From an uncultured Prochlorococcus sp. (lineage in GTDB: Bacteria > Cyanobacteriota > Cyanobacteriia > PCC-6307 > Cyanobiaceae), in contig CACEWU010000011.1 of assembly GCA_902563335.1 (NCBI GenBank), positions 1 through 34,464 on the forward strand: DNA of 34,464 bases, in the 5' to 3' direction. The translations under genes were made by a program, and so were the position numbers. This document shows, in pieces, positions 1-7,553 of the stretch. The notes beneath the pieces are model-generated. The model saw nothing but the letters and a program-made list of their open reading frames with translations. It made no database searches and had not been told where the DNA came from. How positions within the stretch are numbered: the stretch's first letter is position 1; each line of letters begins with the position of its first letter.

Positions 1-824
1 ATACCTTTTAGTGTTAATAAACCTTCAATATATTCCTTAACATCACTCTCGAATAATTTTCTATTAATATTAAATTCCTTTTCATTGATAAATCTAGCCA
101 GTGTCCTTGTAGAGTGTTTTATGGTTATCTTTGTTATTGTTTTTTTTATTTGATTCGTTTCTTTTATATCTTCAACATTTATTTCTGGCATTAATGGTAT
201 TGGGTAACCTAGCTCTGTCTGATTTATTAGAAGATCACCTTCAAGAATAGTAATTGCATCTTCATGTTCATCTATTCCAGAAAGAGCTTGCTTTATGAAA
301 TTTATTAATTCTATTTTTCTTGGTTTAGGAGATTTTAGTAATGTTCTGACTGAGACTTTTATTGACGTTACATCTGGATCTGTTTGTTCAATAATATCCT
401 TAAGATTAGAGTATAACTTGATTCTTTCTTGTGAATTAAATGTATTAGTTATGTTAGAGCTGAACTCTTTAGAGAGAAGCCATTGTGCAATTTTATCTTC
501 TGCGCCTTTTCTTAGTGACCATCTAATGAATGAACCCAATGCTATATTTATTTCACAGATGTTACTCTTATAAATCCTTAACGTGTGTTCTTCTAAAAAA
601 TGTTCTAAATTTTCTTTTTTGCTGCTAATTTTTTGAGTTACTTTATCTTCTTCTTTTTGTAGATTAAATACTTCATTTTTTGATGAATTATTTATTATTG
701 ATCTAGGAGCTTCCTTTCCTACCTCACAATACCTGCAGCAATGACCATCTGCTCTAAATAGATTTAGAGAGAATTCATTTCCACATGAATCACATACACG
801 CCATTCTGGAGGTGATATTTTCAT
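1..824 (-). CDS. Hypothetical protein with N-terminal zinc ribbon, partial (C-terminus beyond window)
   Basis: An open frame runs from an ATG at 824 on the minus strand to the window edge, 274 codons without a stop, so the C-terminus is missing. The N-terminus holds two CxxC pairs (C11/C14 and C30/C33, with an extra C29), a spacing typical of a small zinc ribbon. The rest is hydrophilic, rich in Lys, Glu, Asn and Ile, with no membrane segment or signal peptide and probably mostly helical. A zinc ribbon followed by a helical charged body is compatible with nucleic-acid or protein binding, but I recognise no family and assign no function. Base composition is very AT-rich, like the other small genes of the first 4 kb. 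Confidence 0.7.
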   Translation of the reverse strand, partial: MKISPPEWRVCDSCGNEFSLNLFRADGHCCRYCEVGKEAPRSIINNSSKNEVFNLQKEEDKVTQKISSKKENLEHFLEEHTLRIYKSNICEINIALGSFIRWSLRKGAEDKIAQWLLSKEFSSNITNTFNSQERIKLYSNLKDIIEQTDPDVTSIKVSVRTLLKSPKPRKIELINFIKQALSGIDEHEDAITILEGDLLINQTELGYPIPLMPEINVEDIKETNQIKKTITKITIKHSTRTLARFINEKEFNINRKLFESDVKEYIEGLLTLKG

Positions 825-1057
825 GTACGCTAATGAGAGCAAAACTATTCTACTTCATCATAATCCATTTCCTTTTAGAAGCCATTAATAGAGATTCATC
901 CAAAAGTAATTTTTTGCTAATCTATCAGATATTTCAAGATCAATAATTTTCTTTAATCTTCAATCTATTATTGTGATTTTATTGTTAATAATTTAAGATA
1001 GTACTCTTTTGTATTCATTATGTATTATCATTTTTAAAATATCGTTCGATAGGGATT

Positions 1058-1465
1058 ATGAAATTGATCCTTTATTCTTGGATAAGCGCCAGTTTGGCAT
1101 TTGGTAGTGTTTCGAAAGCGCACGACCTTACAGACCTTCATAAATCATGCTTAGATGCAAGAGACTATACAGGATGTATACAATACCAAAGCATAAATAT
1201 TAATAGTACAAATGAAGTTGATACTAATAATAAATATTGGAGGACTTACGGACCCTTAATGGTTAATTGGTCAGCTTGGCGCATAAAAGATGGTAACTTT
1301 GTCGCACCTGCTATAAATTCTAGCGGTAAAAATCTATTTATAGCAGCTAATTGCGCTAAGAATAAAATTAACGTTACTGGCATTGATAGAAAATGGAAAG
1401 GATGGCTTTTGCCTGTAGATCAGTTCGAATTCGAGTTATTAGCTAATCTTTGTGATAAAAACTAG
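1058..1465 (+). CDS. Small secreted protein with C-x5-Y-x2-C motif
   Basis: A 135-residue protein with an N-terminal hydrophobic segment (about residues 3-18) ending near A-H, consistent with a Sec signal peptide and export to the periplasm or beyond. After it comes CLDARDYTGC, two cysteines eight apart with a conserved Tyr, then a Trp- and Asn-rich region (YWRTYGPLMVNW, later KWKGW) with two more cysteines near the C-terminus (NCAKN, LCDKN). Four cysteines in an exported protein suggest disulfides. The start ATG is preceded by AGGGA at suitable spacing. It resembles conserved secreted hypotheticals of marine picocyanobacteria, as I recall them; function is unknown. The next gene on the same strand is the MIF-type tautomerase, about 140 bp downstream. 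Confidence 0.75.
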   Translation: MKLILYSWISASLAFGSVSKAHDLTDLHKSCLDARDYTGCIQYQSININSTNEVDTNNKYWRTYGPLMVNWSAWRIKDGNFVAPAINSSGKNLFIAANCAKNKINVTGIDRKWKGWLLPVDQFEFELLANLCDKN

Positions 1466-1606
1466 CTTTATGACTGGCGTATTTTTCATAGCTTTAATAT
1501 CTTACGCATCACATTTATAATATTCCCAATCTTTTAATCATATTTTGTTAAAGTAAATATCAGACATCAATTTCTTGTCTATCGTTATTTTAGTAATTAT
1601 TTCCTT

Positions 1607-1945
1607 ATGCCATTAATTTCAGTTCGAACATCAGCAAATTCCAGAATAGAATCGGAACTGTTGCTTTCAGAATTATCCTCAAATCTCGCGTCTCTAACTG
1701 GAAAGCCAGAAAGCTATGTGATGGTAATTCTCGAACCTAATATTATGATGACCTTTGCTGGTAATTCAGATCCATGCGCATTCGTAGATATTAAGTCTAT
1801 AGGTTCTTTATCCCCAGGTGAAATGTCATCTCAATTTTCTCAAATTATTAGTAGGAATAGTGATATTCCGATCAATCGAATCTATCTAAACTTTGAGGAT
1901 GTAGCCGCAAGTAGCTGGGGCTATAACGGAAAGACCTTTGGCTAA
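1607..1945 (+). CDS. MIF-family tautomerase (macrophage migration inhibitory factor homologue)
   Basis: A 112-residue protein of typical MIF length. Residue 2 is the catalytic proline exposed after Met removal, TGKP holds the active-site lysine (K33 counting Met), and RIYLNFEDV and SSWGYNG match the C-terminal MIF signature, including the Tyr (Y93) and Asn (N95) that line the pocket. The GNSDPCAF segment matches the GSSEPCA stretch of animal MIF, though the CxxC redox pair of human MIF is absent (PCAFV). MIF proteins are trimers that tautomerise phenylpyruvate-like substrates; homologues are known in marine picocyanobacteria, but the physiological role there is unclear. It ends only 4 bp from the convergent small secreted gene. 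Confidence 0.9.
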   Translation: MPLISVRTSANSRIESELLLSELSSNLASLTGKPESYVMVILEPNIMMTFAGNSDPCAFVDIKSIGSLSPGEMSSQFSQIISRNSDIPINRIYLNFEDVAASSWGYNGKTFG

Positions 1946-1949
1946 ATTT

Positions 1950-2240
1950 TTAGTCATATATATACTCTTCCCATTCTTTCCAATGTGTTGTAGCTTTTCT
2001 AGACCTCGATTTATTTCTTCTATTTGATATCTTTTTATATGGAATTACTTTTATTTTAACTGGTTTTTGATTGTTATTTTCTTTTTCATACTTTATTTTT
2101 GGTAATTGATTGAACGCTTCTATACACTTGCTATAGTTAGTGCTTTCTTCACAGAATTGATTTTGCTCTCTTAGCGGTTGAGTCCTTACTTGGTGACCGT
2201 TCAAAAATAGGGCAACTATAACAAGAAAAAATTTCTTCAA
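1950..2240 (-). CDS. Small secreted basic protein with C-x5-Y-x2-C motif
   Basis: A 96-residue protein starting at a TTG (2240) that is supported by an AGGGGG ribosome-binding site four bases upstream. A Lys-Lys start followed by a hydrophobic stretch (about residues 4-15) looks like a signal peptide. The mature part has CEESTNYSKC, the same C-x5-Y-x2-C pattern as the protein at 1058-1465, then a strongly basic region (KPVKIKVIPYKK, RRNKSRSRK) and a Trp/Glu-rich end (HWKEWEEYIYD). No known family or function. It is convergent with the MIF gene with almost no space between the stop codons. The basic, low-complexity C-terminal half could bind an anionic surface or nucleic acid, which is only a guess. 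Confidence 0.6.
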   Translation of the reverse strand: MKKFFLVIVALFLNGHQVRTQPLREQNQFCEESTNYSKCIEAFNQLPKIKYEKENNNQKPVKIKVIPYKKISNRRNKSRSRKATTHWKEWEEYIYD

Positions 2241-2335
2241 TTTACCCCCTAATCCTGGTCATTCAAATCAATATATCATTGGTTTGTTATTTTCTAGAAT
2301 CTAATCCAGTTGTAGGACATTTCCTCAAAAGCTCT

Positions 2336-2352
2336 GGGCATTAGGCATGCCC
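2336..2352. repeat. GC-rich inverted repeat in an AT-rich gap
   Basis: GGGCAT-TAGGC-ATGCCC: perfect 6-bp arms with a 5-nt loop, containing the 8-bp palindrome GGCATGCC. It lies between the divergent starts of the small secreted gene (TTG at 2240) and the tiny ORF at 2417. It has no T-tract, so it is more likely an operator or structured leader than a terminator. Confidence 0.35.
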
Positions 2353-2416
2353 CATAAGAAAATATGTTACATATAGCTGATAATAAGTCGATAATCGCCA
2401 TTATAGTAAAAAACTC

Positions 2417-2554
2417 ATGAGAGTCGATGATCAGTTTTTGATAGACGAAGCTATGTCAGCTATAAAAGAGCAAATGTTTGAAGAACTTGCTGAATCTTTA
2501 TATAGCATTCAACAAATACCGGAGCTTAATACAGATCTAACAGACATTCAATAA
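2417..2554 (+). CDS. Possible 45-residue small protein
   Basis: ATG to TAA, 45 residues, acidic and amphipathic (MRVDDQFLIDEAMSAIKEQM at the start), predicted by eye to form one long helix. There is no clear Shine-Dalgarno. The composition, rich in Glu, Asp, Gln and Ile with no aberrant codons, looks like real coding sequence, and picocyanobacteria carry many such short genes. No family recognised. Chance occurrence in AT-rich DNA cannot be excluded. Confidence 0.4.
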   Translation: MRVDDQFLIDEAMSAIKEQMFEELAESLYSIQQIPELNTDLTDIQ

Positions 2555-2682
2555 TAGTAAGTTTAGTATTCATACTGATAGTGTTTCATTCTTAGGCTAA
2601 TTATTTAATTTTTTATTTCTATTATACCTTTTCCTCTAATTACTTTAGTCCATACAATTTGCGGGGTATATTTTGTATTAAC

Positions 2683-2961
2683 CTATTTTATTTTGGTTCG
2701 TTCAATTGCCTCCTTTATCATGTAAATGTCGCTTTCTGTGATGACGTAAACTTCCTGCGCTGAACTACCTTTTCTGGCAACTAGTTTGTAACCACTGACT
2801 GTCTTTCTAGAGATTCTTAATTGGAGTTGTTCTGACCTCCCCCTAACTTTTTGGATTGAACCTGGGGTCACGCTCTTTATTGTTTTTTCCCTAGCCAAAG
2901 CTTTTAGCCAGGGAATTAGCCCTTCGAGGTAAGTGCTATGAGTTATAACTAGTCTTCCCAT
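2683..2961 (-). CDS. DUF2103 family protein (predicted metal-binding)
   Basis: A 92-residue protein that matches my recollection of DUF2103, a cyanobacterial and archaeal family labelled predicted metal-binding. Hallmarks are the start GRLVITHSTYLEGL, then TPGSI and the block LVARKGSSAQEVYVIT. There are no transmembrane segments, and it is basic overall, suggesting a cytoplasmic, possibly nucleic-acid-associated protein. The biochemical role of the family is not established. The ATG at 2961 is the only sensible start. It is divergent from the small gene at 3018, with 56 bp between starts, so the two may share a regulatory region. Confidence 0.75.
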   Translation of the reverse strand: MGRLVITHSTYLEGLIPWLKALAREKTIKSVTPGSIQKVRGRSEQLQLRISRKTVSGYKLVARKGSSAQEVYVITESDIYMIKEAIERTKIK

Positions 2962-3017
2962 CTAACTTTTTGCGTTAATTGCTAGACGATAGTAGTGAAT
3001 TTAGCTAAGCCAAATAT

Positions 3018-3251
3018 ATGAGCTCTTCATTGTTGATGCTTCAATCAACAGAATACCTTTTTAATATAGTTTCTGGCCCGTTAGATGATTGCTTTGGGCC
3101 AAATGCCAAGGTGTTAACGGTAGAGACTCATGGCGAGGAAGTTAGAGGGTTGGCTCTATGCCCTGGAAAGGTTGTTAGGTATGTATTTAATGCTCAAACT
3201 CGAAGCTTCAAGTCAGCTGAATTGTTAAGTATCAAAAAATTAAAAAAATAA
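3018..3251 (+). CDS. Conserved-looking small hypothetical protein
   Basis: A 77-residue protein with a mixed, well-structured composition. It has two cysteines, one in DDCFGPNAK and one in LALCPGK, a pattern of alternating hydrophobics typical of beta strands (VRGLALCPGKVVRYVF), and a basic Lys-rich tail. It has no signal peptide or membrane segment. I do not recognise the family. It is divergent from the DUF2103 gene and convergent with clpS, separated from it by about 150 bp in which I see nothing clear. Confidence 0.6.
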   Translation: MSSSLLMLQSTEYLFNIVSGPLDDCFGPNAKVLTVETHGEEVRGLALCPGKVVRYVFNAQTRSFKSAELLSIKKLKK

Positions 3252-3405
3252 AATATATGCATTTCCTAAATCTAATAAAGTCAATATGGGTTTAACTTCT
3301 TGCCTCTATATTCTTAGATAAATCCATTATCAATTTCTGATTCAATTTTTTTATATAAAACATTATTTTTATTTATTAATTACTTCTTTAGTCCTATCTT
3401 CATTA

Positions 3406-3714
3406 TCAACATCTTTCAAGCGGAGCCATTGTTAGGCCTTCGTTTGAAAGCTGTTGATGGTATAGCTCAGCCTGTTCTAGAGGGCCCTGCCACACCTGGG
3501 CTAGTCCTTCACTATCAATTTTGTGAGCGAGCTCCCATGCTCGTTCCTCACTCGTTCCCGGAATTATGCGACGCAGGCAATTGACGACGTGCTCAAAACT
3601 GTTGATATCGTCATCTAGGACTATTACCCGTGCTTCTGGATAGAGCTGAGTCTCTTTTGCCCGCTCCAATACAGAGCTTGTGCTTGGATTCGAGAATGTC
3701 ATACCACTAACCAT
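3406..3714 (-). CDS. clpS: ClpS, adaptor of the Clp protease (atypical binding site)
   Basis: A 102-residue protein with the ClpS core: beta strand and binding loop VIVLDDDINSFEHVV (residues 30-44), helix NCLRRIIPG, and the conserved end TMAPLE. ClpS docks on the Clp ATPase and hands over substrates carrying N-terminal destabilising residues. Compared from memory with E. coli ClpS, the Asn of the NDD motif is Asp here (D34), and the His that contacts the substrate amine aligns with Asp (D67, in KIDSEG). The middle Asp (D35) is kept. This recalls the second cyanobacterial paralogue, ClpS2, rather than canonical ClpS1, but that assignment needs an alignment. The gene is divergent from petN. The start is the ATG at 3714; an in-frame ATG at 3702 is also possible. 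Confidence 0.88.
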   Translation of the reverse strand: MVSGMTFSNPSTSSVLERAKETQLYPEARVIVLDDDINSFEHVVNCLRRIIPGTSEERAWELAHKIDSEGLAQVWQGPLEQAELYHQQLSNEGLTMAPLERC

Positions 3715-3778
3715 AGCTCCCTATATTTGTATAATGTAAATACAGCCTATTGGCCGTATTTACCAAGTTTCAATTGTT

Positions 3779-3880
3779 ATGTTATTTACCTTTGCATGGG
3801 CTTCACTAGCAGCAGTATTTACTATTTCTATAGCAATGGTTGTTTGGGGGCGAAATGGTGATGGTTCAATTAATTTCTGA
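3779..3880 (+). CDS. petN: PetN, cytochrome b6f complex subunit VIII
   Basis: A 33-residue single-span membrane peptide beginning [12 protein letters not shown] and ending [13 protein letters not shown]. The short length, one transmembrane helix and the VVWGRxGDGS motif are diagnostic of PetN, a small structural subunit needed for a stable, active cytochrome b6f complex in the thylakoid membrane. Linear electron flow from plastoquinone to plastocyanin passes through this complex. It starts 64 bp from the divergent clpS gene; this pairing is, as I recall, common in cyanobacteria. A small membrane-protein gene overlaps or abuts its 3' end. Confidence 0.95.
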   Translation: MLFTFAWASLAAVFTISIAMVVWGRNGDGSINF

Positions 3881-4022
3881 TGTGCCAACCGAGATAGCAA
3901 ATTTAAATACCAGTAATTTGCTTTCTATTATTGCAGTTTCCTTGCTCGTATTTGTAAGTATCTCAGTCTTATATCTATCATATGTTGACTGGAAGGATAA
4001 AAGAAGAAGCAAAAAAAAATAA
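3855..4022 (+). CDS. Small single-pass membrane protein downstream of petN
   Basis: A short frame with one strong hydrophobic helix ([18 protein letters not shown]) followed by DW and a very basic tail (KDKRRSKKK), so the C-terminus is predicted on the cytoplasmic side. The start is uncertain. An ATG at 3855 gives 55 residues and sits just after GGGGG, but those bases belong to conserved petN coding sequence. A GTG at 3882, immediately after the petN stop, gives 46 residues and would fit translational coupling. The position suggests cotranscription with petN and perhaps a thylakoid location, but no family is recognised and no function is assigned. Confidence 0.6.
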   Translation: MVMVQLISDVPTEIANLNTSNLLSIIAVSLLVFVSISVLYLSYVDWKDKRRSKKK

Positions 4023-4140
4023 CATAATTTGTCTATTCCTACTTCATATCTTCCTCTAATAGTTATCAAATTATTCTTTATGAGATTTTTTTAATGTCTT
4101 ATAATTATTTCGATTTAGATTTTAATTGAAACTTTAAGTT

Positions 4141-4857
4141 TTATATGTCAAAGGCTAGAGAGAGAGACTCGTTCTCATCGCTTTTACTTCGTGAACTGTT
4201 TTTTGTTTCCATTTGTTTTTGTTGGACTCTTGCACTTGTTTCCTTTATTAATTCAAGTGCTTGTGTTAATTTTTCAATATTTGATTTATAAAGATTCAAA
4301 TCTTTTTCTACCCTCTCTTTAGAGAAGCCTATTAATTCACTAATTAATAGGGATGTGTTGATAATATTTTTTTTGTCTGTTGATATTTTTTCATTCAATT
4401 TAGTTGCAATAGTATATATGCCTACTGCTGTAATGCGGGAGTAATGCTTTGATTGAGAATTTAATGAGAACAACTCCTCTATGTCGACTCCTCTATTGAT
4501 ACTATTTTTATCTTTAATGTAGTTTTTTATATCATCTATATTAATATTTTTTGATAAATTTAATGATCTTTCTGTTTTCTTCTTGAGTAACATAGGGTCA
4601 TAGCCATTGCTGCGACATAAAGATTCAAACAGTTTTTCTAATTGATCCTCTGGCTTGTAGCCATTTGTAAAGCGATGAAATAGTTGACTAAGCCCTAAAG
4701 AGAAAAGTGTATCTACTTTAAAGTTCTTTTGATGGCTAAGCAGGTGAAGCTCTACGAGAAGCTCGTCTACCACTCTTCTGTAGATCGGTGGGATGACATA
4801 AGGAAAGGCTAGGTGGAACTCTCGCTTGCTGTCCGAAATGGTCTTGTGTTCATTCAA
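4141..4857 (-). CDS. thf1: Thf1/Psb29, thylakoid biogenesis and PSII repair protein
   Basis: A 238-residue protein with the Thf1/Psb29 signature in the N-terminal third: KTISDSKREFH, then YRRVVDELLVELHLLSHQ and the F-x-LGLSQLF-x-x-F segment, followed by LFESLC-x-SNGYDP. The C-terminal part is helical and charged, with a Gln/Lys/Ser-rich tail. In Synechocystis and plants Thf1 copurifies with photosystem II and is needed for normal levels of the thylakoid FtsH complex. The start used is a TTG (4857), because the N-terminus then aligns with the family and no in-frame ATG is nearby; AGGA lies just upstream. It is divergent from clpP and 0.7 kb from an ftsH gene, a fitting neighbourhood. Confidence 0.93.
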   Translation of the reverse strand: MNEHKTISDSKREFHLAFPYVIPPIYRRVVDELLVELHLLSHQKNFKVDTLFSLGLSQLFHRFTNGYKPEDQLEKLFESLCRSNGYDPMLLKKKTERSLNLSKNINIDDIKNYIKDKNSINRGVDIEELFSLNSQSKHYSRITAVGIYTIATKLNEKISTDKKNIINTSLLISELIGFSKERVEKDLNLYKSNIEKLTQALELIKETSARVQQKQMETKNSSRSKSDENESLSLAFDI

Positions 4858-4868
4858 GTTCCTAACCT

Positions 4869-4916
4869 GATCTAAATTGTTATTTGATCTTAGCTCTGTT
4901 GATTCCGATCTAAGAT
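4869..4916. promoter_or_regulatory. Repeated GATCTAA/GATCTTAG motifs in the thf1-clpP divergent promoter region
   Basis: The 82-bp gap between the thf1 and clpP starts contains GATCTAA (4869-4875), GATCTTAG (4886-4893) and GATCTAAG (4907-4914). ATCTTAG and CTAAGAT form a perfect 7-bp inverted repeat with a 16-nt centre. This could be a shared operator, but no known regulator is matched. Confidence 0.3.
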
Positions 4917-4939
4917 TGTGAAGACCTTACAACTCAGAG

Positions 4940-5530
4940 ATGATCCCGATAGTTATCGAGGAGTCTGGCCGTGGAGAAAGGGCCTTTGATATTTACTCCA
5001 GACTCCTCAGAGAAAGGATAATTTTTCTTGGTGAGCCAGTCACTAGTGATGCAGCTAACCGAATAGTGGCTCAAATGCTTTTTTTAGAAGCTGAGGATCC
5101 AGAAAAGGATATTTTTCTGTATATAAATTCTCCTGGCGGTTCTGTTTATGACGGATTGGGGATATTTGACACCATGCAACACATAAAACCGGATGTTCAT
5201 ACAGTTTGTGTGGGATTAGCCGCAAGCATGGGAGCATTCCTTTTATGTGCAGGTACAAAAGGCAAACGAAGTAGCCTTATGCATTCCAGAATTATGATTC
5301 ACCAGCCTTTAGGAGGCGCTTCTGGTCAAGCAAGTGATATTCGTATTCAAGCGGATGAAATTCTATTTTTAAAAGAAAGATTAAATCAAGAACTTTCAGA
5401 TCGAACGGGTCAGCCTTTAGAGCGAGTTCAAGAAGATACTGATAGAGATTTCTTTATGTCTCCTTCTGAGGCAGTTTCTTACGGAATAATTGATAGTGTT
5501 TTGAATAAAAGGCCAGTAAATCCAATCTAA
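4940..5530 (+). CDS. clpP: ClpP, ATP-dependent Clp protease proteolytic subunit
   Basis: A 196-residue serine protease subunit. The triad is complete: Ser96 in GLAASMGAF, His121 in RIMIHQP, and Asp170 in DTDRDFFMS, with the spacings (25 and 49 residues) seen in E. coli ClpP. The oxyanion glycine region [12 protein letters not shown] and the handle-helix segment [10 protein letters not shown] are also intact, so this is an active ClpP rather than a ClpR-type inactive subunit. Fourteen subunits form a barrel working with ClpC or ClpX in the cytoplasm. Cyanobacteria carry several clpP paralogues; I cannot say which this is. It is convergent with ftsH, and a hairpin directly follows the stop. Confidence 0.96.
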   Translation: MIPIVIEESGRGERAFDIYSRLLRERIIFLGEPVTSDAANRIVAQMLFLEAEDPEKDIFLYINSPGGSVYDGLGIFDTMQHIKPDVHTVCVGLAASMGAFLLCAGTKGKRSSLMHSRIMIHQPLGGASGQASDIRIQADEILFLKERLNQELSDRTGQPLERVQEDTDRDFFMSPSEAVSYGIIDSVLNKRPVNPI

Positions 5531-5580
5531 GAACAATTTCCATATCAAATTAATTTAAAATGGGAATGGTTCTTTCTTTT
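5531..5580 (+). terminator. Rho-independent terminator of clpP, second arm inside the ftsH 3' end
   Basis: Starting right after the clpP stop, GAACAATTTCCAT (5531-5543) pairs with ATGGGAATGGTTC (5560-5572): 12 of 13 positions pair, counting one G-T wobble, with a 16-nt AT-rich loop. TTTCTTTT follows on the plus strand. The second arm encodes the last residues of FtsH on the other strand, so terminator and coding sequence overlap. Confidence 0.6.
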
Positions 5581-7463
5581 TGAGGGATCGAAGTGAATTC
5601 ACTTAAAATCAATTGAAATTCTTCTCCATCCATAGTCTCTTTTTCAATCAGTACCTCTACTAACTTATCCATAGCTTCTCTATTCGTTTGAACAATTAAT
5701 AATGTCTCTTTATAACAGTGTTTAACCATTGCTCTTACTTGTTCATCAATTTGCTTCGCAATTGAATCAGAGATTTCACTTCTATTAATAAGATCTCTGC
5801 CTAGGAAAACTTCTTGACTATCACCTTCAAGTGACACAGGACCCAAGTCACTCATTCCAAACCTTGTAACCATTTGACGAGCCATAGATGCAACTTGTTG
5901 TATATCTCCACCTGCACCTGTAGTTACTTCTTGTCTTCCAAAAACAATATCTTCAGCTGCTCTTCCACCTAGAGCACCCATGATTCTTGCTTTTAATTGA
6001 GCTCTGCTTACAAGCATCTGGTCATCATCTGGGGAGAACCAAGTAAGTCCTTTAGCTTGCCCTCTAGGTATCAGTGTGACTTTTTGAACTGGATCATGAG
6101 CTTTTATAAGGGTTCCAATTAAGGCATGTCCGACTTCGTGGTAGGCAATTAATCTCTTACTCCGACCATCAGTTAGGGGTTGCCCTTCCATTCCAGCAAT
6201 TATTCTGTCTACGGCGTCATCAATTTCGGCTAATGTTATAGCTTCTTTTCTTCGTCTTGCTGTAAGTATTGCTGCCTCATTTAACAGATTTGCAAGATCA
6301 GCTCCTGTAAACCCTGGAGTCCTTCTAGCTATACCCTCTAAAGAAAGATTCTCTGATAGCTTTTTGTTCCTTGAGTGAACTTTTAAGATTGATAATCTAC
6401 CTTTAATATCAGGTGCATCAACACTTACTTGCCTGTCAAAGCGTCCTGGCCTCATTAAAGCTGAATCTAGAACATCTGGTCTGTTAGTTGCGGCAATAAT
6501 AATAATTCCACTATTACCTTCGAATCCATCCATTTCAGTTAATAATTGATTTAGTGTCTGTTCTCGTTCATCATTACCCCCTCCTATCCCAGCGCCACGT
6601 TGACGACCTACAGCATCGATTTCATCAATAAATATCAAGCAAGGGCTATTCTCTTTTGCACGTTTGAATAAATCTCTTACACGGCTAGCACCTACTCCAA
6701 CAAACATTTCTACAAATTCTGAACCAGATAAAGAAAAGAAAGGCACTCCTGCTTCTCCGGCAATAGCCTTTGCTAATAGGGTTTTACCTGTGCCTGGAGG
6801 GCCAACTAATAGAACACCTTTGGGAATTTGTGCCCCTACCGAGGTGAATCTTTCTGGCTGTTTTAGAAAAGTAACGACTTCTTGAAGGTCTTGTTTAGCT
6901 TCGTTTACTCCTGCAACGTCATCAAATTTGACACCTGTTTCTGCTTCCATAGCAAAACGGGCTTTTGTTTTACCAAACTGCATTGCTTGTCCTGGTCCTC
7001 CTGGCATTGAGTTGGATCTTCTGGCAAGAAGAATTAGCCCACCAATAAGTATTATTGGAAAAAGAAGGTTTCCAAATAAACCTAGTGCGGGTGGTGTTGT
7101 TTTGGCTGGATGGATATCGAAGCTGATTCCTTCACTTTTAAGAGTATTTATTAATTCTGGAACCAAACCTGGTAGGTCAACTCGTAGTTTTTGAACTTTG
7201 TTGTCAAGTTCTGGATCTACTGCTTCTACAACAGCATTCCTTCCACCGTCATAGATATCTACAGCAGTAACTCTCCCGGCTTCTACATAATCTAAAAAAC
7301 GTCCATAGCTCATTCTTGCTACGGCAGCATTGCGTGGAGCAACTATTGGGCTACTTGTTTTTTGATTGTTTAGCTGATTGCTGCCGAAGACTTGCCATGC
7401 GAGAAGTATCGCCATACCAATTGGCAGTACCCATAGGGCGAAAATTCGCCAGCGTTGGTTCAC
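5550..7463 (-). CDS. ftsH: FtsH, membrane AAA+ zinc metalloprotease (FtsH2-like)
   Basis: A 637-residue protein with the full FtsH layout: transmembrane helix at about residues 7-26, lumenal or periplasmic domain, second helix at about 128-147, and AAA+ domain with Walker A GPPGTGKT (221-228), Walker B LIFIDE (276-281) and second region of homology [18 protein letters not shown]. The protease domain has the zinc motif HEVGH (442-446). The linker [16 protein letters not shown] and the overall sequence look most like the cyanobacterial FtsH2 (Slr0228) type, which pairs with FtsH3 in thylakoids to remove damaged D1 during photosystem II repair. The start is GTG at 7463. Proximity to thf1, whose product supports this complex in other cyanobacteria, is consistent. 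Which FtsH paralogue it is remains inference. Confidence 0.96.
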   Translation of the reverse strand: MNQRWRIFALWVLPIGMAILLAWQVFGSNQLNNQKTSSPIVAPRNAAVARMSYGRFLDYVEAGRVTAVDIYDGGRNAVVEAVDPELDNKVQKLRVDLPGLVPELINTLKSEGISFDIHPAKTTPPALGLFGNLLFPIILIGGLILLARRSNSMPGGPGQAMQFGKTKARFAMEAETGVKFDDVAGVNEAKQDLQEVVTFLKQPERFTSVGAQIPKGVLLVGPPGTGKTLLAKAIAGEAGVPFFSLSGSEFVEMFVGVGASRVRDLFKRAKENSPCLIFIDEIDAVGRQRGAGIGGGNDEREQTLNQLLTEMDGFEGNSGIIIIAATNRPDVLDSALMRPGRFDRQVSVDAPDIKGRLSILKVHSRNKKLSENLSLEGIARRTPGFTGADLANLLNEAAILTARRRKEAITLAEIDDAVDRIIAGMEGQPLTDGRSKRLIAYHEVGHALIGTLIKAHDPVQKVTLIPRGQAKGLTWFSPDDDQMLVSRAQLKARIMGALGGRAAEDIVFGRQEVTTGAGGDIQQVASMARQMVTRFGMSDLGPVSLEGDSQEVFLGRDLINRSEISDSIAKQIDEQVRAMVKHCYKETLLIVQTNREAMDKLVEVLIEKETMDGEEFQLILSEFTSIPQKERTIPILN

Positions 7464-7553
7464 GTGATTTCTCTAATTAGTCTTCAGATTGTAAAGGGAT
7501 CTAGTCCGGTTTGTTGATTTTTGACCGATGATTTGGCTTGAATTTTAAATTTC

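Noticed and set aside
3866-4069. 67-residue minus-strand frame opposite petN
   Set aside because: Antisense to petN and its small downstream gene; composition is what the real genes produce in another frame.
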